From: Rhinopithecus roxellana
Lineage: Eukaryota; Chordata; Mammalia; Primates; Cercopithecidae
Assembly (NCBI RefSeq): GCF_007565055.1
Contig: NC_044557.1
Coordinates: forward strand, 67,027,095-67,091,094
Direction: 5' to 3'
Length of the DNA: 64,000 nt
A program made the translations under genes and the position numbers. This document shows positions 1-19,637 of this stretch, in pieces. Below the pieces are notes generated by a model. The model ran no database searches. It was not told the origin of the DNA and saw only the letters and a list, made by a program, of their open reading frames with translations. Position 1 is the stretch's first letter; every line of letters begins with the position of its first letter.

Positions 1-700
1 GTAAGATTAACCAACTTTTCTAAAAATGTGCAAGTCCTGGGTCTGTAATTCTTATACATAAAATTTGCTGGAGTTCCAGAAGATAGAGTGCCAGACTCAT
101 TTGATTCAGATGAACCTATTGTCAACAGGTACCTAGCCAAGGCCTATATCTGGATCCAATCCGGTTAATCATCAAATCCAATTTGATCCTGGACCCTGTC
201 TGCTCAAATGAAGTCTGGAGAGCTCAAAATATAATTCATGGAGCTCAGTCTGAGAGGGAATTAATCACAGCCTCCAGTTACAAACAAGAGAACAGTGAGC
301 ACAGTGTGGTCTGTGGCTACCTCCCCTGGTAGCTCTGTGTTCCTGGGGCTGCCAGAGAATGCCTTGGATCCCATTTCTGACACCAAATCTGTTAAAAATA
401 ATACCTTTAGACAAAAGAAATGTAATAGAGTTTATTTTAAACAAAGAACAATTCATGATTTAGGTAGCACTCAGAATCAAAAGAGATTGGGAGTGCTTGG
501 CTACAGCCCTTTTACAAGGAGTGAAGACAATGAAAATGTTCCTGATTGGTTTAGTGTGGGAATGCCCTGGTTAGAGGTCAGTTGGTGTTAGTTTTGTTTT
601 ATTGTTTTATATTGGGCTCTGTTTACCTAGAAGCTAAAATACTGGCCTGTCTCTGTTTAATGCCCTCCCTATTATGATTTTTTTAAACAATTAATAAGAG
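1..700 (-). mobile_element. Antisense ERV fragment: internal leader (1-390) and LTR-like part (391-about 700)
   Basis: Read on the minus strand, an LTR-like end (ATTTTTAACA) is followed by TTTGGTGTCAGAAATGGGAT, which resembles a primer-binding site for tRNA-Phe with several changes, and then leader-like sequence. A TTTATT/AATAAA-type stretch lies inside the LTR-like part. Family not named. Fragmentary, no coding capacity seen. The outer LTR boundary is unclear. Confidence 0.4.
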
Positions 701-707
701 TATACTA

Positions 708-1070
<363 letters not shown>

Positions 1071-1584
1071 TTAGTTTTACTATGATTTTTCATTTCCTCT
1101 TTCATAACTGGCAGAAAGACAGTTTTTAATATTTTGACAAAAGTTTTTACAAGTTGCAGAACAATCATAATTCTTCCTATTGAGTATTAAGATCGCTTTG
1201 CACTATTCACGATAGCCAAGATACGGAATCAACCTGTAACCATCAACAAATAAATAAAGAAAATGTGGTGTATACCCAGAATGGAATAATCTACAGCAGT
1301 CCATTGTGAAAGAGAAGGAAATCGTGTCATTTGTGACAACATGGATGAATCTGTAGGACATGTAAGTGAAATAAGCCAGGCACAGAAACAGATATCCTTT
1401 CAAACACATGGAAAAAAAAAGAAAAGAAAAAAGACAAATTCTGCATGATTTCACTTATGTGCGGAATGTATAATAGAGTTAAACTCATAAAGAGTAGAGT
1501 GGTGGTTACCAGAGTCTGGGGGATGAGGGTTGGATTGGGAAGATGTTGGTTAAAGAGTACAACATTTTAGTCACATTTTAGTCA

Positions 1585-1967
1585 GGGCTGAGTACAGTGA
1601 CTCACGCCTGTAAGCCCAACACTTTGGGAGGCTGAGGCAGTAGTATTGCTTGAGCTCAGGAGTTCGAGACTAGCCTGGGCAATGTAGGGAGACCCGGTAT
1701 CTACAAAAAATAAATAAGCCAGCATGGTGGCGCATGCCTGTGTTCCCAGCTATTGGCTTGGTGCAAAAGTTATTGCGGTTTTTGCCATTATTACTTTTAA
1801 TGACAAACCTGCAATAACTTTTGCATCAATTTAATACTTGAGAGGCTTAGATGGGGGGATCACCTGAGCCTGGGAGGTCGAGGCTGCAGTGAGCCATGAT
1901 CGTGCCACTGCGCTCCAGCCTGGGTGACAGAGTGAGACTCTATCTCAAAAAATAAAATAAAATAAAA
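1585..1967 (+). mobile_element. Alu carrying a MADE1 insertion
   Basis: Diverged Alu with target duplication ATTTTAGTC on both sides, inserted in the L1. Its middle is interrupted at 1,753-1,834 by an 82-bp MADE1 element. Confidence 0.9.
1753..1834. mobile_element. MADE1 mariner-derived miniature transposon
   Basis: Near-palindrome with arms TTGGCTTGGTGCAAAAGTTA and the complementary TAACTTTTGCATCAATTTAA, flanked by the TA dinucleotides expected of mariner insertion. MADE1 copies are the known source of the miR-548 hairpin family. Confidence 0.9.
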
Positions 1968-2171
1968 TTTTAGTCGGACAGGAGGAAAAAGTTCAGGAGA
2001 TCTATTGTACAACATTGTGACTATAGTCAATACCAATGTATCATACACTTGAAAATAGCTAAGATAGTAGATTTTAAATCTTTTCACCACGAAGTGAGAT
2101 AGTATGTATGGTAGCTTGATTTAGACATTCCACAAGATATACATATATCAGATCATCATGTTGTATGCCAT

Positions 2172-2370
2172 AGATCAGGAATCCCCAAGTGCCAGACCAT
2201 GGACCGGTACCAGTCCATGACCTGTTAGGAACCAGGCTGCACAGTAGGAGGTGAGCAACAGGTGAGCAAGCAAAGCTTCATCTGTCTCGGATGCCTGATA
2301 CATTGCACCTGCTAGTGCATTCACTGCCATTGGTACACTCCCAAGTCATTCCAGTGAAAGATTTAACAAT
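2172..2370 (+). mobile_element. hAT-Charlie (MER1-like) transposon end
   Basis: AGGAATCCCCAAGTGCC followed by GGACCGGTACCAGTCCATGA and CCTGTTAGGAACCAGGCTGC matches my memory of a common primate hAT element with a CAGGGGTCCCCAA-type terminal repeat. Right boundary uncertain; sequence after 2,690 may be its continuation. Confidence 0.5.
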
Positions 2371-2376
2371 TGAATG

Positions 2377-3875
<1,499 letters not shown>

Positions 3876-4154
3876 TCAGTATCACTGGAAAAGCAGAGTC
3901 ATCTAGTAAACCCTGTTACTAACATGCAGTTAAACTGTACAAAATTAAACACATCTCACATGACTGTCATGGGTTCCCTCTGCAGAGCTGAATCACATCT
4001 ACAAAAGCAAACTCCCCTAAGAGAATAACAGAAACATGGAAAATGGGAGGAAGGCTCACTGTTACAGACACAGCAGGAAAGGAGCTCGGAGGTTAACCAC
4101 AGCCTGAATTCCTAACATGCTGAAATAATAGAATGATTTCAGTCCGCCAACAAG

Positions 4155-4315
4155 TGTTTACTTAGTGTCTTCAGCATTGCCTCTGAGGCTCCAGAGGTCC
4201 TGAGGGGACGCTGAGGACCACAGGGACTAAATGACTCCCCCAAGGTCATGTTGCTCATTTCTGGCAAAATTGGGACCAAAACCCAGCCCTCCTGACACAG
4301 GATGGTGCTTGTTTC
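4155..4315 (-). mobile_element. MIR fragment
   Basis: Antisense MIR core: GACTCCCCCAAGGTCATG followed by GGACCAAAACCCAGCCCTCC, the usual 'caaggtcacacagc...cccagg' pattern. Confidence 0.55.
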
Positions 4316-4399
4316 TCTCTTCAGGTTTCTCTTCAGCGCTGAATGATATGTGTGGTATATGTAGGGTTATAAAACAAACCAAGGTAACAGCTTTGCTTC

Positions 4400-4553
4400 T
4401 TTTTTGTTAATTATTATTATACTTTAAGTTCTAGGGTACATGTGCACAATGTGCAGGTTTGTCACATATGTATACATGTGCCATGTTGTTGTGCTACACC
4501 CATTAAACTCGTCATTTACATTAGATATCTCTCCTAATGCTATCCCTCCCCCC
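4400..4553 (-). mobile_element. L1 3' end (L1PA type)
   Basis: Antisense of a young L1 tail: TTATTATACTTTAAGTTCTA, GGGTACATGTGCACAATGTG, then sequence ending in TCTCCTAATGCTATCCCTCC. Heavily 5'-truncated at about 150 bp. Confidence 0.92.
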
Positions 4554-4790
4554 AGCTTTTTGCTTCTTTTCATGATGCTACTCCAGTTTCAAGATCACTG
4601 AAGCAGATGCCATCAGTGCGCACTGGCTCTGGGCATGCCTTCCTCCCACCCTGAACCTTCTCTGCCAGAGCTCACATTACCTGTGATCATAACAGAGCCT
4701 TGTGTGCCTGGAGATTATCCCTCTCTCCATCCCCTAAAGCAGCCCTTAATCAATGACTGACAGGTATGGAATAGAAATTTTTCCATTCCT

Positions 4791-5085
4791 GGACCAGGCA
4801 CTGTGGCTCACGCATGTAATCCCAGCACTTTGGGAGGCCGAGGGGGGCAGATCACCTGAGGTCAGGAGTTCAAGACCAGCCTGGCTAACATGGTGAAGCC
4901 CCGTATCTACTAAAAATACAAAAATCAGCCAGGCATAATGGTGGGCGCCTGTAATCCTAGCTACTCAGGAGGCTGAGGCGGGAGAATCGCTTGAACCTGG
5001 GAGGCGGGGGTTGCAGTGAGCCAAGATCTCGCCATTGCACTCCATCCTGGGCAACAGAGGGACACTCCGTCTCAAAAAAAAAAAA
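4791..5085 (+). mobile_element. Alu
   Basis: Full-length, pure A tail. Target duplication TTTCCATTCCT on both sides. Confidence 0.94.
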
Positions 5086-5329
5086 GTTTCCATTCCTTTT
5101 CCTCTGAGGGGACAACTCTGAGATAAGACCTACCCCGTCCCCGAGACAACTCTGCTTGCTGTCACCCCGTTCCCTTATTTGGCCTCTTCCCTTTCCTGCT
5201 CCATTTTCTTATTCACCTAATGATTTTTCCTGAGAATGCTCTCTATTTAAACCATTTTCATATGGATTATCCTTGTCTCACAATGTGCTTCCGAGGAATC
5301 CAAATGAAAAAAAATACCAACTCTGGAAT

Positions 5330-6460
<1,131 letters not shown>

Positions 6461-6461
6461 T

Positions 6462-6625
6462 TGAGCACTTACTGTGTGGATCTGGGTATCAGAGAACCTT
6501 GGTTAAAGTCCTGGATCTGCTACTGACTCATTGTTTGACTTTGGACATGTTATTGAGTCTCTTATATCTAAGTTCCTTTGTAAAACATGGAAAATAATCT
6601 CTCTAAAGGATAGTTAAGGACTGTG
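6462..6625 (+). mobile_element. MIR fragment
   Basis: CCTGGATCTGCTACTGACTC, then TTTGACTTTGGACATGTTAT and CTTTGTAAAACATGGAAAAT follow the sense MIR order (residue/CTTGGGCAAGT/CATCTGTAAAATGG). Confidence 0.65.
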
Positions 6626-6828
6626 GGTGTGTGTTGAGGGTACTCAATTAGACAGTGAGCTGGGCTGCAGCCTTGGCACACAGTGAGGCTGCAGCTAAAT
6701 AACTTTCCAAAGGGTCTATCACTGACATCTGTGGCCACGGAGTAAGTAAATTATTTCCAAGCTTCTGATCACCAGGGCAAGATAAATAGTGATTTTCTGT
6801 ATCCCTCACGGGATTAGACCACTGAAAG

Positions 6829-7132
6829 GTTTTTTGTTGTTGTTGTTGTTTGGTTTTTTTGAGACAGAGTTTTGCTCTTGTTGCCCAGGCTGGAGTGCAT
6901 CTTGGCTCACTTCAATCTTCGCCTCCCAGGTGCAAGGAATTCTCCTGCCTTAGCCTCCCGAGGAGCTGAGATTACAGGCAGGCACCATCACGCCCAGCTA
7001 ACTTTGTATTTTTAGTAGAGATGCGGTTTCTCCATGTTGGTCGGGCTGGTCTCAAACTCCCGACCTCAGGTGATCTGCCTGCCTTGGCCTCCCAAAGTGC
7101 TGGGATTACAGGCGTGAGCCACCGCACTTGGC
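6829..7132 (-). mobile_element. Alu
   Basis: Antisense Alu with TTG-repeat tail. Flanking CCACTGAAAGG and CCACTGAAGGG form the target duplication. Confidence 0.93.
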
Positions 7133-9336
<2,204 letters not shown>

Positions 9337-9985
9337 CCGTTTCTGAAGGGGGAGCTGTTCTGGAGTATGCAGGAAGGATTGGGGTAGGAGGAGAACAAAG
9401 AGAGGAATATGTTTTAGCGATATTGCAGTTATTTCAGGTTAAAAGTGTTAGAGTCAGGGGCTGAACCAGGATATAGGCTATAAAAACAGAAAGGAAGGGA
9501 TATGTGTGAAAGAAATTAAGAAAGAGGACTTGTTAGGACTTGACATCAGGTGAAAATTATGAGGAAGATGGATAAGTTAAAGAGGGTATAAAGGTCTTAA
9601 TCTTGAAAGTATAGTAGTATCATTTCCAGAAAAGGGAGATGATTTTTAGATATAAATTGGTAACCTGACTTTGAACACATTGATTCTGATTAGAGTGGAT
9701 CATCTCAGTGAAACTGTCTACTAAGCAATTGCAAGTGGAGGATGGGTAAATAGTGTAAACTCTAGGAGAACAGAAGAATGGAGAATCTATTGTGTGGAAA
9801 GACTCATCTTTTGTGGGTAGAGGAGGAAGGGAGCCATTGCAGGAGAAGAAGGAGAGGTTTCATATGTGGGAAGAGAAGTGACGTAGAAAGTAGCATCACA
9901 TAAGTCAAGAGAGGAGATAGATTAAAGCCAGGGGATGGGGAGTGGTCAAAAATGAAGAGAAAAGCTTGGGGCAGTAGACATCTGT
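9337..9985. other. Intergenic, purine-rich, no confident feature
   Basis: AG-rich sequence (GGAGGAGAACAAAGAGAGG and similar), suggestive of a very old decayed repeat. No family assigned. Confidence 0.35.
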
Positions 9986-9989
9986 GGGG

Positions 9990-11170
9990 GGCACTCCTGT
10001 TCTCCTTACCTCCCTGCTTCTGGATGATATATCAGAAGGCATAACTTCTATGATATGTGTTTATGACACCACACTAATTCTGACACCAAATGTGTGTGTG
10101 GTTTATTCCCCTAACACCAACCAATTCTTCAACTCTCCAGATGCCAACTGGATGTCCTACCATTTAATTAAATTATGATACTAATTACCAGGAGTTAGCA
10201 CAGGCCCCACAGGTTAAGGACTCATTCCTAAAGACTTCCCTCACTTCAGATGCCAATCAAAAGTCTGGGCCCCTTATACTTCTGTCAGTGAGAAGAGTCA
10301 AACTCTGTAAAATATTGGAAGAGATTTATTCTGAGCCAAATGTGAGTGACCAGTGGCCTGTGACACAGCCCCAGGAGATCTTGAGAACATGTGCCCAAGG
10401 TGATCGGGCTACAGCTTGGTTTTACACATTTTAGGGAGACATAAGACATCCATCAATACATGCAAGATGTACATTGGTTCAGTCTGGAAAGACAGGACAA
10501 CTTGAAGTTGGGGGGAAGTGGGGAGGGGTTCCAGGTTATAGGTAGATTAAAAGATTTCCTGATTTCCGATTGGTTGAAAGAGTTAAGTTATTGTCTAAAC
10601 ACCTAGAATCAACAGAAGGGAATGTCTGAGTTAGGATAGGGGTTATAGAAACTGATATTCCCACTATGCAGAGGAAGCCTCTAGGTAGCAGGCTTCAGAC
10701 AGAATAGATCATAAATGTTTCTTATCAGAGTTGATTCTCTCCTGGATCAGGAAAAAGAAGGAATGGGGATTCTCTACAAAATGTAGATTTTTCCTCACAA
10801 GAGACAGCTTTATAGGGCCATTTCAAAGTATGGCAAAAAATATAATTTTGGGGGTAAAATACTTCAATTTCTTTCAGGCCTGCTATACCATAGTCTGAAA
10901 TTTGATGTCTTATTGCTACAAAGAGTCTGTTTTGTCTGTCTTAAGATCTGTTTTAATGTTAATGCCGGTCAACTGTGCCTGAATTCCAAAAGGGAGGATG
11001 GTATAATGAGGCCAGTCCAACTCCCCCTTTGCATCATGGCCTGAACTAGTTTTTCAGATTAACATTGGAATGCCCTTGGCGGAGAGGAGGGGTCCATTAA
11101 GATGGTTGAGGGGCTTTGAATTTTATTTTTGGTTTACATAGCCAACCACTTATAAAGTCAGGGGGTTCCC
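9990..11170 (-). mobile_element. Probable ERV LTR material, antisense (one or two elements)
   Basis: TGACACCAAATGTGTGTGTG near 10,080 and GTCAAACTCTGTAAAATATT at 10,298, followed by GAAGAGATTTATTCTGAGCC, look like the antisense 3' ends of LTRs; on the minus strand the second reads as an AATAAA-bearing LTR end. I recognise the second block as a common primate repeat but cannot name the family. Confidence 0.4.
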
Positions 11171-11272
11171 ACAACTCCCCTTTGGATTGGATAATTTGCT
11201 GGAAAGTCTCACAGAACTCAGGAGGACATGTTACTTACTACTGCTGATTTGTTATAAAGGATATAAAAGGAC

Positions 11273-11587
11273 GGCCGGGCGCGGTGGCTCAAGCCTGTAA
11301 TCCCAGCACTTTGGGAGGCCGAGACGGGCGGATCACGAGGTCAGGAGATCGAGACCATCCTGGCTAATACGGTGAAACCCCGTCTCTACTAAAAAATACA
11401 AAAAACCAGCCGGGCGACGAGGCGGGCGCCTGTAGTCCCAGCTACTGGGGAGGCTGAGACAGGAGAATGGCGTCAACCCGGGAGGCGGAGCTTGCAGTGA
11501 GCTGAGAGCCGGCCACTGCACTCCAGCCTGGGCGGCAGAGCAAGACTCCGTCTCAAAAAATAAAAAATAAAAAAAAAAAAAAAAAAA
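11273..11587 (+). mobile_element. AluY, young Old World monkey type
   Basis: Reads GCTCAAGCCTG, with variants GGGCGACGAGGCGGG, GCGTCAACCCGGG and GAGAGCCGGCCACTG. Target duplication ATAAAGGATATAAAAGG at 11,254-11,270 and 11,588-11,604 is perfect, so the insertion is recent. Confidence 0.97.
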
Positions 11588-11604
11588 ATAAAGGATATAA
11601 AAGG

Positions 11605-12212
11605 TATGAACAACCAGATGAAGAGGTATATAGGGTAAGGTTGGGAAGGGTTCTGAGCATAGATGCTTCTGTCCCTGTGGAGTTCGGGGTGTGCCACCCT
11701 CCCAGCACATGGATATATTCACCAACCCAGAAGCTTTCTGGACCCACAAACCCCACTTAGGGTTTTTATGGAGGTGTATTAGGGTATGATTGATTAAAGC
11801 ATTGGACATTGGTGATTAACTTAATCTCTAGCCCCTCTCCCTCCCCAGAGGTTGGGGCTAGGGGTGGGGCTGAAAGTTGCAACCTAATCACTTGGTCTTT
11901 CTGCTGATTCACCCCCAACCTGAAGTTACCTAGGAGCCCCAGCCACCAGTCATCTCTTTGGCATAAATTCAGGTATGATTGAAAGGAGCTTACTGTGAAT
12001 GATGAAGATGCTCTTCTTATACCTATCCTTCAGAAATTTACAAGGGTTTTAAGAGCTCAATGCCAGGAACCAGAGATGAAGACCAAATATGTATTTCTTA
12101 GTGTATCACCATATCACAAAGTGTTCCGAGGCTTAGAGAAAGAGGGTAGCTCCGTGAAGTCAAGATTGTAAGTCTTGGTTGATAACTTTACTCAAAACCT
12201 CACGAATAAATC
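11605..12212. other. Intergenic, no confident feature
   Basis: About 600 bp of mixed sequence. No repeat family or gene recognised. Confidence 0.4.
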
Positions 12213-12824
<612 letters not shown>

Positions 12825-12972
12825 ACAAATAAATCTTAATCATGGTCAGTAGCAACATCCTTGAAGATGGCAATTCTGTCATTTTATTTTTCACATCATT
12901 GTCAGCATCATCTGGAACCGATATTTACTGACCCTCAGGATACCTTGGATGCAAATACAGAAATATAGTCTT

Positions 12973-13283
12973 GGTCAGGTGCTGTGGCTCATGTCTGTAA
13001 TCGCAGCACTTTGGGAGGCCAAGGCAGGAAGATCACTTGAGCGAAGGAGTTCAAGACCAGCCTGGGCAATATAGTGAGATCTTATCTCTACAAAAATTTA
13101 CAAATTAAGTGGGCATAGTGGTGAGCACCTATAGTCCCAGCTACTCAGGAGGCTGGGATGGAAGGATCACTTGAGCCCCGGAGGAGGAGGTTGCAGTGAG
13201 CTGAGATCATGCCACTGCACTCCAGCCTGAGCAACAGAGTGAGACACTGTCTCAAAAAAAAAAAGAAAGAAAGAAAAAAAAAA
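12973..13283 (+). mobile_element. Alu
   Basis: Full-length older Alu (GGTCAGGTGCTGTGGCTCAT start) with A-rich GAAA-containing tail. Confidence 0.92.
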
Positions 13284-14254
13284 GCAGTGGCGGGGAGGGT
13301 AATTAAGGACTCATGTTTTTTTCCACTTCTCCAGTGGAAGCCATCCCCAGTGGAAGCTTCATTCTCAGGGAGGTAGCAAGATGGCTGTAGCATTTTCAGA
13401 TTGCAACTGAAGCATGACTATTTTGAGGCAAAGGAAAGACCACCTCGTCCTGTAGGTGTCTCTTAAGAGCAAGAGAACGCCACAGAAGCTTTCCAGCAGA
13501 TTTCCCCTTATGCCTCATCTGCCAGAATTAGATCACATGCAAATACCCGAAGCAATCATTGGCAAGAGAAATGGCATTACCTTCAAACATTAGAACCATT
13601 CCTGACAGTTTCCTCTGACACACTTGGCTAAACAGATGGGTCCCTGAACAAAACTGTGGTTCTGTTAGAAAGGAAGAAGAGGGAATTGGACTCTGGGTGG
13701 GATCCTGGGTGGAGGGTACATTGCTTATCAGTTTCTAGGACTACAAAGACATGTTTACTTAGGATCCCTATTTGAAAGAGGCTTTTAATCTAGTTGCGGG
13801 TAGACACACCAAAAAATGGCAACAGAATGTTTAGTAAGGTTCTAAACACACAGTAGGCACCTAAAAATATTCACTGAATGAATGAACACATACTAATATT
13901 ACACCTTGGGTGCTAAGTGAGTAACACAGCTATGCCGCAGAGGTTCAGAAGAATGACTGCTCAAGAAGTTCTAGTGCAATGACTCATCAAATTTCATGAG
14001 GTCCTGTGACAATGCAGATACCCAGGCCACAACCTCCAAAACTTGGATTCAGTGTTTTCATGGACTGCAGATTTAACAAGAATTTCAGTACAACCTCCAT
14101 TAGTGTTAGGGAAGGTAGCTGCCGGGTGTGGTTAGGGTAAACAGGTATTGGTTCCCCATTCCCAAAATCATTTAATGAATCATTAAATTAAAGACCTACG
14201 AGTTTACCTTCTGATATTTGTAAAGTGATTGCTAAGATCCAAAACATAGTGTTT
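13284..14254. other. Intergenic; L2-like tail near 13,840-13,890
   Basis: ACACAGTAGGCACCTAAAAA followed by ATATTCACTGAATGAATGAA is the L2 3' end pattern. The rest is unassigned. Confidence 0.45.
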
Positions 14255-14627
<373 letters not shown>

Positions 14628-14753
14628 TTATAGCTTTGGGGAGTTCCTCCAGGTAATCAAAGGAAGCTTCAATTTGGAGAAATCTCCACAGTCATCTGAG
14701 GGCTATGTGATCTATTAGTGGTGTACACTTGAAGGTTTTTTTATTATGACTTA

Positions 14754-15170
<417 letters not shown>

Positions 15171-15174
15171 AGTG

Positions 15175-15730
15175 TTGTTTGCAATTGTTGGGATCCCCTA
15201 AATGAGACTTATACCATTGGGTGGGCATAGATTGACAGTAACACCAACGTGACCTCAGGGTGAGCTGTTAAATCAAAAGTTCTAAGGTCACTTTACACAA
15301 CTGAATCTAGTCCTTATTTATGGAGGAACTGCCTGAGGGCAGTCAGCCCAGTCGCTCCTGTTTGTTCATGTCGCCAGCAGGGTGACATTATCAACCCCAT
15401 GGAATGACTGAGCAATGGCAATAGGAATGAGGCTGAGGAAGACATCTGGAGGTATTGACAGGTAATTTGTATAGGAGGTGCAGGAGCTGGGGCCATCCCC
15501 TGCTGTTTTGGTAAGATTAAGAGGAGTGATGGTGAAACTGTGGTCACAGCCATCTGGCAGGACATGGCTGACCCAGCAGTGAGTTAAATTTAGGGTGCTT
15601 CTCCTAAGGTGCAAGTTCAGGAGAATCACACTAAGATGTTTTCCTTCCTGAAGAAAGCTCCGGTGATGATTTCGAAAGCCAATGGTCGTTAAGGTCTCTC
15701 TCCCCAGCACTGGCTAAGGTCTAAGGTGTT
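15175..15730 (-). mobile_element. Unassigned block with a minus-strand ORF; possible ERV env remnant
   Basis: An open minus-strand frame at 15,366-15,710 (114 codons) contains NLTHCWVS and several N-x-T/S sites, which resembles the surface part of class I ERV env fragments. No flanking LTR, no clear start and no transmembrane part seen. Could equally be chance. Fragment only. Confidence 0.25.
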
Positions 15731-15836
15731 ACTTCCCAGATGCTGGGGTTGTTGTTCTCAAAGTGTGCTTAAGACTAGCACACTTTCATTATTCATTCAT
15801 TATTCATTATTTCTGTATTCATTATTTCTGTTGGTA

Positions 15837-16449
<613 letters not shown>

Positions 16450-16632
16450 CCCTGTTGATAACTTTTTAACCACACCCTCCCCTTTAGTAAATCAGTTGCC
16501 CTATGTGTCGTTAACTATTTTGAAAGACATATGTTTGTACATTCACGAATTAGGTGTAACAACACATAGGGGACTACAGGGATGCTGCTTATAACCATTA
16601 AATATGGTGCATCAGTGTTTTGTGTTGTTTTT

Positions 16633-16917
16633 CTAGAGACAAGGTCTTACCCTGTCACCCAGGCTGCAGTGCAGCAGTACAATCATAGCTCACTGCAGCC
16701 CCCACCTCCTGGGCTTAAGTGATCCTACTGCTTCAGCCTCTGTAATAGCTGAAACTACAGGTGTGCACCACTGTGTCTGGCTAATTTTTTAACTTTTATT
16801 AGAGACGAGGTCTTGCTATGTTTCCCAGACTGGTCTCAAAGTGCTGGGCTCAACCTTCCCATTTTGTTCTCCCAAGGTGCTGGGATTACAGCACTTTGTG
16901 AACCATCTTGCCCTGCC
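16633..16917 (-). mobile_element. Alu, old (AluJ-like)
   Basis: Antisense, strongly diverged: CTAGAGACAAGGTCTTACCC start, and several deletions near the 5' end of the element. Confidence 0.88.
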
Positions 16918-17254
16918 AGTTTTTTTTTTTTTTTCCTTTTCTTTTTTCTAATCAGATTGGTTACTTCCAGTTCTGTCACTTTTAGACTATGTGGTGTAAA
17001 TAAGATGAAAATCAGATTTAGTCCAGAGGTGACTACTTCTTAGTATAGCACAGTACTAAGAACTGTTCAAAATCTTTTCCACTATGTCATGTAAGCAAAG
17101 TAAAAAGTAGTAATAAACGGAACAAAATCCTGAAATGAAGGCGGGAGAGCAGAACTAATTTTTTAAGAAAATATATTCCTATTTCTATGAACATTTGCTG
17201 CTCCTAAGATTTCATACCATTTCTAAGGAGGTAATGACAAAAATGATGTTTTCT

Positions 17255-17566
<312 letters not shown>

Positions 17567-17813
17567 TCAAGGACCAAGACTGTGAGGGACCAGAGGAAAG
17601 GAAGTGACGGTTTTAACTACTCAGACAACACAGTACCTCTTCCCTTCCCCATCCTCTGTCATAAAATGTTTGAAATCTGCTCTTCCATTTGATTGTGAAA
17701 TCTGTTCAGCTACCCTTACCGAATGCTTACTAGGTGCAATGCATATTCAAGACTCTCTGGTACAAGGCCATCTTGGTAAGGCTGATAAAATATAATGCAA
17801 GTGGAATTAGCTA

Positions 17814-18113
<300 letters not shown>

Positions 18114-18119
18114 TCATGC

Positions 18120-18226
18120 TAAAGCATGGCCCAAGGGGCCAGAGACCCTTGGTTTAGAATTCATACCTGCCACTTACTAACTTACTGAGCCCATGGTGCA
18201 GGTTGCATAAGTGCATGAACATGAAT
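18120..18226 (+). mobile_element. Possible MIR fragment
   Basis: GAATTCATACCTGCCACTTA followed by CTAACTTACTGAGCCCATGG resembles the sense MIR core, weakly. Confidence 0.4.
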
Positions 18227-18243
18227 AGAAATATTCTAGAAGA

Positions 18244-18639
<396 letters not shown>

Positions 18640-18715
18640 TTATTAAACAGTTAATAAGTATTAATTGTTATAACAAGAATAAAGAAAAACATAGTTTAAA
18701 AAGCTGGTATTCACC

Positions 18716-18842
18716 GCTTAAACCAGGCAGGCGGAGGTTGCACTGAGCCAAGATCTTGCCACTGCACTCCAGCCTGGGTAACAGAGCGAGACTCTATTTC
18801 CAAAACAAAACAAAACAAAACAAAACAAGACAAAACAAAAAA
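18716..18842 (+). mobile_element. 5'-truncated Alu (right arm only)
   Basis: Begins inside the right arm (CGCTTAAACCAGGCAGG) and ends in a CAAAA tail. Target duplication GCTGGTATTCAC flanks the truncated copy, so truncation happened at insertion. Confidence 0.9.
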
Positions 18843-19004
18843 GGCTGGTATTCACTAAATACTTGACATTTATTGCTATGACAATTTCTGTTCCTAGTCT
18901 TCTCAGCAAGGGACATGATCTATAGAAACGTGTGACTGTGTCGAGTCAGAAATTCACTATGAGGCTGGCATTCAGGAGCAGATCTCTTAGCTAGTGAGTG
19001 AACC

Positions 19005-19458
19005 TGAGGTGGGAGGCGGGACTCGACTCCAGAGGCAGGGCTCCAAATCGGATGGAGGACTAGCTAGACCAGGGCAGGGGCAAAAGCAGCTTTTAATCAG
19101 ACACACCTACCAGTGTGCCATGTCAATTTACAGCTGCCATGGGAACAGCCGGGAGTTACCACCTCTTTCCATGGCAATGACCTAATGACCCAAAAGTTAC
19201 TACCCCTTCCCTAGAAATTTCCTCATAAACCGTTCCTTAATCTGAATGCCATTAAAAGTGGGTATAAATATGACCAAAACTGCCCTACTCTGCTTACTGG
19301 GTAGCCTCACTCTACAGGAGCAATCACCAAACTGTAACACTGCCTCCTCAATAAAGCTGTTTTCTTCTACCTCTGGCTTGCCCTTGAATTCTTTCCTGGG
19401 AAAAGCCAAGAACCCTCATGGACTAAGCTCCACTTTGGGGCTTGCCTGCCCTGCATCA
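19005..19458 (+). mobile_element. Solo LTR of a class I ERV (LTR10-like)
   Basis: 454 bp starting TGAGGTGGGAGG and ending CCTGCATCA, flanked by a perfect 4-bp duplication AACC (19,001-19,004 and 19,459-19,462). A TATAAATA box is near 19,264 and an AATAAA signal near 19,350, in the right order for an LTR promoter and polyadenylation site. No internal sequence remains. Subfamily name from memory. Confidence 0.8.
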
Positions 19459-19637
19459 AACCTAGCTGACATCTCAAAGTGGCAAAGCAACTATAATTTA
19501 TTATATGATTCAATTTTATTCTCATAACAATAGAGGTAGATATTATTGTCTCACCTTACAGATTAAAAAATTGAGGGTATTATACACTATGCAGTAAGTC
19601 ATGAATTTGGGAATCTGAGAGTGTTATAAGTCAAGTA

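Larger units (their letters stand above)
1195..2165 (+). mobile_element. L1 3' fragment (old), interrupted by an Alu
   Basis: Phrases typical of L1 ORF2/3' UTR (TTCACGATAGCCAAGAT, GGATGAATCTGTAGGACAT, GTGGTTACCAGAGTCTGGGG) run 1,195-1,584 and resume at 1,968 with TCTATTGTACAACATTGTGA. One element, split by the Alu at 1,585. Confidence 0.85.
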
